This document shows, one piece after another, positions 1 to 6,701 of a stretch of 10,298 nucleotides of DNA. Source of the stretch: a bacterium (lineage in GTDB: Bacteria > SZUA-79 > Acidulodesulfobacterales > Acidulodesulfobacteraceae); contig JAJYZM010000015.1 of the NCBI GenBank assembly GCA_021799935.1, positions 1 to 10,298 on the forward strand, given 5' to 3'. The position numbers were made by a program, and so were the translations under genes. A model generated the notes under the pieces. That model was not told the origin of the DNA and made no database searches. It saw only the letters and a program-made list of their open reading frames with translations. The number at the start of each line of letters is the position of its first letter. Position 1 is the first letter of the stretch.

Positions 1-951
1 CTTAACGCAACATTTAAAAAATGGTTTAAAGATTATAACCACAAGCCTTTTATCGTTGTATCCGTTGATATAATGAGTACTGGCGTCGATATTCCATGCG
101 TACGTTATATCTCTTTTGCTAATCTTACGAAATCGGTCGGTAAATATATACAAATGCTTGGTCGCGGAACACGACTTGATACCAAGACAGGAAAATTTAG
201 CTTTAAGGTTTTAGATTTTGTAGGTCTTTGCCAAAAAATGGAAGACAACGGAAAGGGTACAGCAAAAGAAAACAAAAAGATTATAGATCTGCCTGGTGGC
301 ACAACAAGTCAAGGTATTGGTTCTGGAACTCATGGTGTCGGCAATACTGGGATTATCGACAACCCGGATCCTGCCCATTTGATTCAGCGCGTCTATTTAC
401 ACGGCGATGCAATAGAAGTAATTGACAATATCCCAATTGAAGAAGCCAGGAAATTATTTGAAGAAGAGCTAGAACACAATCCTACACCTGAAGTAGTTGA
501 AATTAAAGAAAAAGCAAAAGCAAATGAAAATTATGAACCGAGCGAACAGGAAATTGAAGAAATAAAAACTTGGACTAAAAATCCGAAGGTATATTTAAAT
601 GAAGGACAACTGCAAAAAGCATACGCTTTTGACCAGGGTTCAATTTGGGATTTCTTCTTGCATGCATTAAAAATAAAAAAAATTCCAACGCCCAAAGATA
701 GAATTGAAAAAGGGTTTAAATCTTATATTGGTACATATAATTTTAACGACAAGCAAATTCAGATTCTTAGGGATATGAAAGACATTGTTTCGGCAAATAT
801 CGCCGAGAAAAAGCATATTTCACCACAGGAAATATTTAATAATCCAGTATTCGCAAGAATTGTTGGAATTGATTATAAAGACGTAAATCATATTTTTGAT
901 AATCGGTTTCCACAAGTTTTTGAAGAATTACAAAAAACATTTAAGGTATAA
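1..951 (+). CDS. hsdR: Type I restriction enzyme R subunit HsdR, C-terminal part (5' truncated by window edge)
   Basis: The frame is open from base 1, so the ATG at 73 is internal and 316 residues of the protein are visible. HsdR is the ATP-driven DNA translocase and nuclease subunit of type I restriction; it cuts DNA lacking the host methylation pattern. The visible part begins inside the second RecA-like helicase domain: motif V reads VDIMSTGVDIP (from about residue 23) and motif VI reads QMLGRGTRLD (residues 51-60). A linker rich in E and K follows. The last ~140 residues, containing SIWDFFLHALKIKKIP, fit the EcoEI_R C-terminal domain that docks HsdR on the methylase. The N-terminal nuclease domain and Walker A would lie upstream of the window. 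The stop is only 3 bases before the HsdM start, so the two are co-transcribed and probably translationally coupled. Confidence 0.93.
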   Translation, partial: LNATFKKWFKDYNHKPFIVVSVDIMSTGVDIPCVRYISFANLTKSVGKYIQMLGRGTRLDTKTGKFSFKVLDFVGLCQKMEDNGKGTAKENKKIIDLPGGTTSQGIGSGTHGVGNTGIIDNPDPAHLIQRVYLHGDAIEVIDNIPIEEARKLFEEELEHNPTPEVVEIKEKAKANENYEPSEQEIEEIKTWTKNPKVYLNEGQLQKAYAFDQGSIWDFFLHALKIKKIPTPKDRIEKGFKSYIGTYNFNDKQIQILRDMKDIVSANIAEKKHISPQEIFNNPVFARIVGIDYKDVNHIFDNRFPQVFEELQKTFKV

Positions 952-954
952 TTT

Positions 955-3900
955 ATGGGAAGATCAACCGTGCATTACGCTGATAGCGAAACAAATAATA
1001 TTTTGAAGAGACTTCATAATAAGCTCCGTCCTGCAGGCACTCCGGTCGAACGGGTTGAATATATTATTGAACTTTTGCTTCTTCGGATTTTTGAGGCTAA
1101 AATCAAACAAGACGAAATATTTACTTCTCTTCGAAAACTTTTTGAAGGCGAGAATTATCGCCTGCTTTTTTCGCATTTGATTTCTCTAAACGGCGAGCAG
1201 ATTTTATCGGAACTCAACAAAAACATTTTTCCATTTTATTCTACTATTCTTTCTAAAGCGCGAACGGTTATAACCGGTAATTTGCCTCAAAAAATGCAGG
1301 ATCATCTTGTGCTTATGGAAGAAGTTTTTATCAATTCAAACTTTACCAACAATGTAAAAGGTGGGGTAATTGCCGAAGTTATAGATATGGTGAATGAAAT
1401 TGACGAAAAATATATTTTAAAAACCGATCTGCTTGGCGATGCGATTGAATCTGCTCTTTCAGAAACCGGCGGAACAAAAGATTTAGGATTATATAGAACC
1501 CCTGACCATATCCGCCAAATGATGGTAGAGATGGTTGATCCCGATTTCACCGACACTATTTTTGATCCAGCGTGCGGTACGGCCGGTTTTCTTTTTGACG
1601 CTTACGATTATGTCATACAAAAAGCACAAGAAACAAGAGACATTCCGCCTGAACATATTGCCAATATGTTTTACCGCACCGGAATTTCCGGGGTTGAGTA
1701 TTCAGGCAGAATTCGTAAGATGGCAGCCGTAAATATGTATATTCGAGGTCTTAATCCGCATAACATTGATCAAGGCGACAGTTTAAAAATGTTTGATCCT
1801 TCTCGCGATGCCGGAAGTAAAAGTATCGTTATCGCAAATCCTCCTTTTGGTGCTGAACGGGATCAACCCGCATATCCGAATGTTTGGGAAGAATATTCAA
1901 GGGAGTCTGAAACCACGATTTTGTTTGTCAAACTCATGTTCGATCTTCTTAAAAAAGGCGGACGATGTGCAGTAATTGTCTCTGAAGGTTTTCTTACTTG
2001 GGGACAAAACAGCGCATGCTCTTTACGAAAAATTCTCCTCAATGATGCTAATTTAAAAGCGATTATAAGTCTTCCTCAGGGTGTTTTTGTTAGTAAAAGC
2101 GGACAGGGCGCTAAAACTTCTATTCTCTATTTTGAGAAAGGTTATCCGACAGATTTTGTTTGGTATTACAAGATTGAAAATGACGGTTTTTCTATGGGTA
2201 CTAATCGCAAACAGATAGAAGGTAGTCAAATTCCTGAACTTTTAGAGCACTTCAAGGAAGTAAAACAAGGCAGAAAGCCGCAAGATACCGGTCGCAGCTT
2301 TTGCATTTCTAAGGAACAAATAGAAACGCTCGATCCGCGAATAGCCGAAAGAATTCGAAAAGAAGTAAGCGAAAAAACCAAAGAAAAGAATGTCAAAAAG
2401 CGCGAAAAACTCATTGCCGATTTAAATAAAAAATTGGAAAGTAAAAAAATCGGTAAGGAAATGTATGATGAGAAACTATGGCAGTTTGATAATATCATAG
2501 AAGGGCAAATCGATAACGAAATCGCTAAAGCTTTAGAAAAAGCACATTCGTATCATTTTAATCTCCAAAATTACCGCAGCAGTTTATCTGATGAGCAAGT
2601 AAAAGATTGGCGGGATACTTTTAAAGGCGTGGAAATCAAAAATGGGTCAACAATCGAGAAAAGATTCCAAGGATTACAAAAAAACGAGCCTAAAACAGCC
2701 TTGCAAATACTTGCTTCGTTTGATCCGAAAGATGCTTTACAAATTGATATTGCAAGAGAGTATTTTAATAATACAGATAAAAAGATTTTAGAAATGGACG
2801 AAACATTAGGTAAACTTTTTGAGATTTTAAAAGAGACAAAAAAATTTCCGTTTGCGCCATTAAGGAATTTCTTGACTGATTTATCAGAAGAAAGAAAAAT
2901 TGAGCTAGATGACAAAAAAATATATCATGAGCCGACAATTTCAACAAAAAATAACATTATTTCAACGATTAATGAAACTCTTGGGGCATATCTAAAAGTT
3001 AAAAAGCGTATTTTGATTAAAACTGGGGATTTAGTTATAGGAAGAATGCACACGCAAAATGGCTCTTTTGCTATTGCTGACAAAGAATATGTTTCAACAG
3101 GCACTTTTGTCCCTTTTAGGATTGAAACTGAAAAAATAAATCCTAAATATTTATTTATTTGTTTGAAACCAGCTTTATTAAAACTTGGAATTGAAGATTC
3201 AACAGGTAGAGAAACTTATAGAACTGAAGAAATTTTAGCGGTTCAAATCCCTCTTCCTCCAATTGATGTCCAGAATGAAATCGTAGAAAGAATAGAGAAA
3301 CAAAAGCAGATTATTGAAGGGGCGAAAAAGATTGATGAAAATTATCTAATTGATGATAAATATTTTATAAATTACCAAGAGTACCAATTTAGAAATTTGT
3401 TTGCAGAACCATTAAAAAATGGGGTTAATTTCTCAAAAGAACAAGTCGGTATAGGTACAAAATTTGTAAATGTTAGCGATTTATTTGTTTCTAAATTTAT
3501 AAATACAAATAATCTTGAGAGAGTGGATATAAATGAAAAAGAAATTAGCGCAAATAAATTGTTGGATGGAGATATATTATTTGTACGTTCTTCTGTAAAA
3601 AAGGAAGGAGCTGGATATCCTGCCTTATTTAGAGAAACAGGAGAAGATATTGTATTTTGTGGTTTTATTATCAGAGCGCGATTAGATAAAACAAGGGTTA
3701 ATCCTGAATATGCAAACTATTACTTACGAACATTAGAAGCTAGGAAACATCTTTTAGATGATCTTGCACCTGTGGCCATTACAAATATTAATCAAGACAA
3801 AATTGAAAATATAAAAATCCCAATTCCTCCCCGCGAAATTCAATGCCAAATCGTAGAAAAACTTGACCGGCAGATGCGGGCATTGGAAGGTGTGCAATTG

Positions 3901-3960
3901 CTCAAAGCGGAAGCGGAAAAAAGAATTGAGGAGATTTTAGCGGAAGTGTGGAGAGAATAA
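955..3960 (+). CDS. Type I methyltransferase fused to its specificity subunit (HsdM-HsdS)
   Basis: This 1001-residue protein joins two subunits that are normally separate. The first ~450 residues are HsdM: a helical N-terminal region (1-160), then an N6-adenine methylase domain with the AdoMet motif FDPACGTAGF (203-212) and the catalytic NPPF motif (295-298). Residues ~455-600 are a highly charged, probably helical linker. Two target-recognition domains follow (~630-765 and ~805-955). Each ends in the conserved HsdS helix signature: IPLPPIDVQNEIVERI at 765-780 and IPIPPREIQCQIVEKL at 955-970. The single protein should therefore methylate adenines in a bipartite target and also give HsdR its specificity. 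AAGG at 943-946 sits 8 bases before the ATG. From about 2850 to 3800 the DNA is visibly more A+T-rich than the methylase part, which suits exchange of recognition domains. Fused M-S proteins are known, so the architecture is uncommon but not new. Confidence 0.93.
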   Translation: MGRSTVHYADSETNNILKRLHNKLRPAGTPVERVEYIIELLLLRIFEAKIKQDEIFTSLRKLFEGENYRLLFSHLISLNGEQILSELNKNIFPFYSTILSKARTVITGNLPQKMQDHLVLMEEVFINSNFTNNVKGGVIAEVIDMVNEIDEKYILKTDLLGDAIESALSETGGTKDLGLYRTPDHIRQMMVEMVDPDFTDTIFDPACGTAGFLFDAYDYVIQKAQETRDIPPEHIANMFYRTGISGVEYSGRIRKMAAVNMYIRGLNPHNIDQGDSLKMFDPSRDAGSKSIVIANPPFGAERDQPAYPNVWEEYSRESETTILFVKLMFDLLKKGGRCAVIVSEGFLTWGQNSACSLRKILLNDANLKAIISLPQGVFVSKSGQGAKTSILYFEKGYPTDFVWYYKIENDGFSMGTNRKQIEGSQIPELLEHFKEVKQGRKPQDTGRSFCISKEQIETLDPRIAERIRKEVSEKTKEKNVKKREKLIADLNKKLESKKIGKEMYDEKLWQFDNIIEGQIDNEIAKALEKAHSYHFNLQNYRSSLSDEQVKDWRDTFKGVEIKNGSTIEKRFQGLQKNEPKTALQILASFDPKDALQIDIAREYFNNTDKKILEMDETLGKLFEILKETKKFPFAPLRNFLTDLSEERKIELDDKKIYHEPTISTKNNIISTINETLGAYLKVKKRILIKTGDLVIGRMHTQNGSFAIADKEYVSTGTFVPFRIETEKINPKYLFICLKPALLKLGIEDSTGRETYRTEEILAVQIPLPPIDVQNEIVERIEKQKQIIEGAKKIDENYLIDDKYFINYQEYQFRNLFAEPLKNGVNFSKEQVGIGTKFVNVSDLFVSKFINTNNLERVDINEKEISANKLLDGDILFVRSSVKKEGAGYPALFRETGEDIVFCGFIIRARLDKTRVNPEYANYYLRTLEARKHLLDDLAPVAITNINQDKIENIKIPIPPREIQCQIVEKLDRQMRALEGVQLLKAEAEKRIEEILAEVWRE

Positions 3961-3975
3961 TTTTAAGGGGGTATT

Positions 3976-4442
3976 ATGATTAACGATTCTGAAAATTCAG
4001 ATGATTATAAAAAGATTTTTTCTTTTCATAAATCTATCGCAGATAGAATAATATCGCGAGAAAGTAGTTGGCTTGAATTTAAAGGATCGTTTAACTTGGG
4101 CTCAAGAGATAAAAATATACAAAGAGCATGGCAGCTTTTGCAAATAATAGGGGTGGCTATATTGTTTTTGGCATAAAAGATAAACCTCGCGATTTGGTGG
4201 GATTGCAGAACGATAATTTTAAAACAATGGATGAAAAAACAATAACAACTTATATCAATAGCGTTTTTTCGCCTGAAATAATATTCGATAAGTTTGTAAT
4301 TACAATAAAATCACAAATTATTGGCATTTTGTATACACATCAAGCAAAAATTAAGCCCATTGTTTGCATAAAGAATGGTGGCGGCGAACTGAAAGAATCT
4401 GATATTTATTATTGTTATAATGCAAGCAGCGAGAGGATATAA
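3976..4442 (+). pseudogene. AlbA_2 (Schlafen-like) domain protein, frameshifted
   Basis: AAGGGGG at 3965-3971 precedes an ATG that opens a 66-codon frame containing SSWLEFKGSF, the usual start of an AlbA_2 domain. The frame then drifts into an unrelated tail. In the next frame, from about 4113, the sequence reads KYTKSMAAFANNRGGYIVFG, the second conserved AlbA_2 block. Adding one A to the run at 4111-4115 joins them as RDKKYTKSMAAF, giving a protein of about 155 residues. AlbA_2 domains occur in nucleic-acid-binding proteins, in Schlafen-like RNases and at the N-terminus of HATPase_c_4 ATPases; which activity applies here cannot be told. The gene is very short for the family, ending at ASSERI where relatives usually continue. 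A bare AlbA_2 domain may be real, or the stop at 4440 may be a second lesion. The ATG at 4128 lies inside the conserved block and is unlikely to be a true start. The gene sits 15 bases after HsdM-HsdS. Confidence 0.8.
4111..4115 (+). other. Frameshift site in an A5 run
   Basis: Upstream codons read gat-aaa-aat (frame of 3976). The conserved continuation reads aaa-tat-aca-aag-agc (frame of 4128). One missing A explains the change. An in-frame TAA at 4110-4112 closes the second frame just upstream, so the crossover must lie within these few bases. Confidence 0.75.
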
Positions 4443-4475
4443 AATACCCTAAATAGTTCAAATTCATACTTTATT

Positions 4476-4480
4476 GGAGG
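4476..4480 (+). promoter_or_regulatory. Ribosome binding site deciding a GTG start
   Basis: GGAGG here, 4 bases before the GTG at 4485, is the only strong Shine-Dalgarno in the gap and marks the start of the nuclease-like gene. The spacing is a little short but acceptable. No in-frame ATG offers a better start. Confidence 0.6.
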
Positions 4481-4484
4481 TCTT

Positions 4485-5393
4485 GTGGATTTTAAAGTAA
4501 CCGGTTACTCGGAAAGAGGCGTAATAAATTCACTTATTTATAATATATTTTACAGCAAAAATAATTTGGAAAAAATCAAAATATTTTTATCTATGATTTG
4601 CCTTCCTAATTTAGGGAATATCCAAAATAATATAAGAATATCGGATTTTAGCAACGTAAATAAAGTTGAAATATTAATAGAGCAGTCCTTTTCGGATTTC
4701 GGAGATTGCGATCTTGTTATTTTAGTGGAAAAAAATATAAATAGCGAAAAGGTAAAACAAGCAATTTTCGTCGAAGCTAAAGTGAAAACTTATAGGGTTT
4801 CTAGGTCTTCAAGTTGGTCAATTGCCAAAGAGTACGATAAATTTAAAAATAAAAATACATCCAGTTTATTTTTTCAACTATATTCAAAAATGCAATTAAT
4901 AGAACTTTTAAAATCTAAACAAAGCAAAAATAAGGTAAAAGAATTAAATAATCTCTTAAATGAAGAATCAAGGGAAACGGGCTACTATAAGAAAAGGAAA
5001 GAACTCGTCGATTTATTGGGCATAAAATGTGATTGGAAAGAAGGATTCTGGTTAAAAAGAGATAAAAAGGGGGAAAATATTATTTCCAGAAAACTTGGAG
5101 GCAATATAGTGGTTTTAAAAGCTGCAGAAAAATTATCTGAATATTGTATTGGCGATGATGCCGATAATGCTTTGTTTGTTGCTCTTCTTCCTGAAGAAAG
5201 GAAAAAATTAGAGAAATTTTTCAAGGAGAAACTCAAGCCTCTTTGCATACATAAAAGTGAATGTTGCGTTAAGCCAGAAACATATTATAGATGGGGTTTT
5301 ATCACATGGAATAATATTAATGATTTTTGTAATAACAATGGATTAAGCGATGCCGAATCCGTTTTTAAATATAACAAATGGCAGATTTATTAA
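4485..5393 (+). CDS. PD-(D/E)xK nuclease-like protein of unrecognised family
   Basis: The protein has 302 residues and starts at GTG. I do not recognise a named family. The sequence offers a plausible PD-(D/E)xK core: an N-terminal helix with a conserved-looking acidic residue (SERGVINSLIYNIF, E10), an acidic strand DFGDCDLVIL (71-80, with D74 or D76 as metal-ligand candidates) and then AIFVEAKVKT (93-102, with E97-A-K99 as the ExK motif). This order and spacing are typical of restriction-like endonucleases. Residues ~130-175 are K/E-rich and probably helical. The C-terminal half has several cysteines (HKSECCVKPE near 260) but no clear zinc-binding pattern. No signal peptide or membrane segment is seen, so it is cytoplasmic. 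It is in the same frame as the AlbA_2 gene, separated from it by one stop and 42 bases, so the two are probably co-expressed. A DNA-cutting effector is an inference; a catalytically dead or structural member remains possible. Confidence 0.7.
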   Translation: MDFKVTGYSERGVINSLIYNIFYSKNNLEKIKIFLSMICLPNLGNIQNNIRISDFSNVNKVEILIEQSFSDFGDCDLVILVEKNINSEKVKQAIFVEAKVKTYRVSRSSSWSIAKEYDKFKNKNTSSLFFQLYSKMQLIELLKSKQSKNKVKELNNLLNEESRETGYYKKRKELVDLLGIKCDWKEGFWLKRDKKGENIISRKLGGNIVVLKAAEKLSEYCIGDDADNALFVALLPEERKKLEKFFKEKLKPLCIHKSECCVKPETYYRWGFITWNNINDFCNNNGLSDAESVFKYNKWQIY

Positions 5394-5403
5394 TTTAAAT
5401 TAA
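5390..5403. repeat. 14-base perfect palindrome before the TIR gene
   Basis: TTAATTTAAATTAA is perfectly self-complementary. It overlaps the stop codon of the nuclease-like gene and lies 12 bases before the TIR start. It could be an operator, but in DNA this rich in A+T such a palindrome can also arise by chance. It has no GC stem, so it is not a terminator. Confidence 0.35.
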
Positions 5404-5415
5404 AAAGGACAAAAA

Positions 5416-6261
5416 ATGAATGAATCCAATAAATCCTCAGATATTAAAGATGTTTTTATTTCTTATGCATCTGAAGACAAGGAGGAGGTTGTTAAACCGC
5501 TTGCGCTCGGCCTATCGAGTTTTGATATAAAAGTATGGTATGATGAGTTTGAATTAGAAATCGGTGACAGCCTTAGAAGAAAGATAGATGAAGGGCTTAA
5601 GGGAAGCCGATATGGAATCATAATATTGTCCAAGCATTTTTTTAATAAGCATTATCCGAATTATGAATTAGACGGTTTGTTGCAAAGAGAGGCATTAGGA
5701 ATTAAGGTTATCCTTCCTGTCTGGGTTGGAATTAACGAAAACGATGTGCGAAACTATTCCCCTGCCTTGGCAGACCGTATTGCAGGCAAGTGGGAAGAAG
5801 GCGTTGATAGTCTCTTAATAAAATTAGTAAAAGCAATAAAGCCGGAAATAATAGAGGGGTTATTTATACAGCTCAAAAATGTAAATATAATGGAAGAATT
5901 AAAAACGGGAAACGATGTTGCAAATGTTGTAGTGGGTTCACATTTCGGCTATCGTATTCATGATGAGCCTGATAATGAAACGGAAATTGAACTTGTTGGG
6001 GAATTTCTCGATATAATAGAAGATTTTTTTGATATATGGAATGAAATATCAGCTTCGGAACAAATGAAAATAACTTTTGAAGTCTCTAATATGCTCAGGG
6101 AACTTCAAGATGCGGGATGGGCGGTGTATGGAAATAGAATGCAGGGACGTAAGAAATTTTATGGTGTAGAAGATGAATGGAAATGGCACGCGATAGCGGT
6201 TGTTAAAGGTAAACCTAAAAGTGTTTTCTTTATGAATGATAAAATTGAGATTGTTAGATAA
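5416..6261 (+). CDS. TIR-domain protein with an uncharacterised C-terminal domain
   Basis: The protein has 281 residues; AAAGGA lies 6 bases before the ATG. Residues 10-141 form a bacterial TIR domain: DVFISYASEDK (12-22) is the first strand and box 1, KVWYDEFELEIGDSLRR (39-55) follows, then SRYGIIILSKHFF, then YELDGL (83-88), where E84 fits the catalytic glutamate of NAD-cleaving TIR domains. ILPVWVG and the YSPALADRIAG segment complete the fold. Bacterial TIR domains deplete NAD+ or make cyclic ADP-ribose signals during phage infection; NADase activity here is inferred from the family. Residues ~175-281 form a separate domain I do not recognise: an acidic helical stretch (DEPDNETEIELVGEFLDIIE), a helix ending MLRELQDAGWAVYG, and a strand-rich end with KKFYGVEDEWKWHAIAVV. 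It could be the sensor, an oligomerisation unit or the binding site for a partner. No membrane segment is seen. Confidence 0.9.
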   Translation: MNESNKSSDIKDVFISYASEDKEEVVKPLALGLSSFDIKVWYDEFELEIGDSLRRKIDEGLKGSRYGIIILSKHFFNKHYPNYELDGLLQREALGIKVILPVWVGINENDVRNYSPALADRIAGKWEEGVDSLLIKLVKAIKPEIIEGLFIQLKNVNIMEELKTGNDVANVVVGSHFGYRIHDEPDNETEIELVGEFLDIIEDFFDIWNEISASEQMKITFEVSNMLRELQDAGWAVYGNRMQGRKKFYGVEDEWKWHAIAVVKGKPKSVFFMNDKIEIVR

Positions 6262-6274
6262 TAAAACCAATAAA

Positions 6275-6701
6275 ATGATAGACTGGTTTCAGAAGAATTA
6301 GAAGAAGGCACTATTTATTATATAGAAAAAATTATAATTAAATATGTTACAACAAATCGCCAAGAAATTAAAAAATCATTAAAAATTAAAAATTGTGTTA
6401 TTATTATACTTAATTTTTTGATAGAAAAAGGTTCGATAACGGTTATTCTTTAAGAGAACATATTTTATATTAAAGAAAAATTCAGGAAATTAATTAACGA
6501 ATCTATATATATGGAAAAATTACCTCCTGGGGATTCTATAATAGAAACTTTGAAAGAAGAACCTACCATTAAAAAAAGAACCGAGATAATAAAAAGAGTA
6601 AAGAAAAAATAATAGAATTAGGGGCGTATTCGAAAGTTGGTAGAGCTAAATTTATTGTCTATATTTTAATTAAGAGAGGAATAATATATGCCCGGGCTTA
6701 A
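6275..6701 (+). pseudogene. Decayed small gene with two winged-helix-like units, overlapping the OLD start
   Basis: No intact gene lies between the TIR and OLD genes, but coding-like sequence does. From 6283 the frame reads LVSEELEEG, then NRQEIKKSLKIKN...FLIEKGSI, then a TAA at 6451. The same frame continues past it (ENIFYIKEKFRKLINESIYM) to 6612. One A added to the run at 6604-6609 extends it as KIIELGAYSKVGRAKF...LIKRGII, ending at TAA 6699-6701, inside the OLD gene. The two segments ending LIEKGSI and LIKRGII look alike and resemble winged helix-turn-helix units. The ATG at 6275 would need a one-base correction near 6281 to join. The ancestral product would be ~140 residues, probably DNA-binding and translationally coupled to the OLD gene. 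At least one nonsense codon and one or two frameshifts make it inactive as written. Homology is not proven; several unrelated small ORFs are the alternative. Confidence 0.5.

Noticed and set aside
2571..2915. Minus-strand ORFs opposite the HsdM-HsdS gene (also 2226-2498 and 2765-2947)
   Set aside because: They are antisense shadows of a well-supported long gene, rich in S, F and K as expected for reverse reading of A+T-rich coding DNA, with no motifs.
5416..6261. ThsB of a Thoeris system
   Set aside because: No neighbouring ThsA-type SIR2 or membrane effector is present in the window; only the TIR domain itself is shared.
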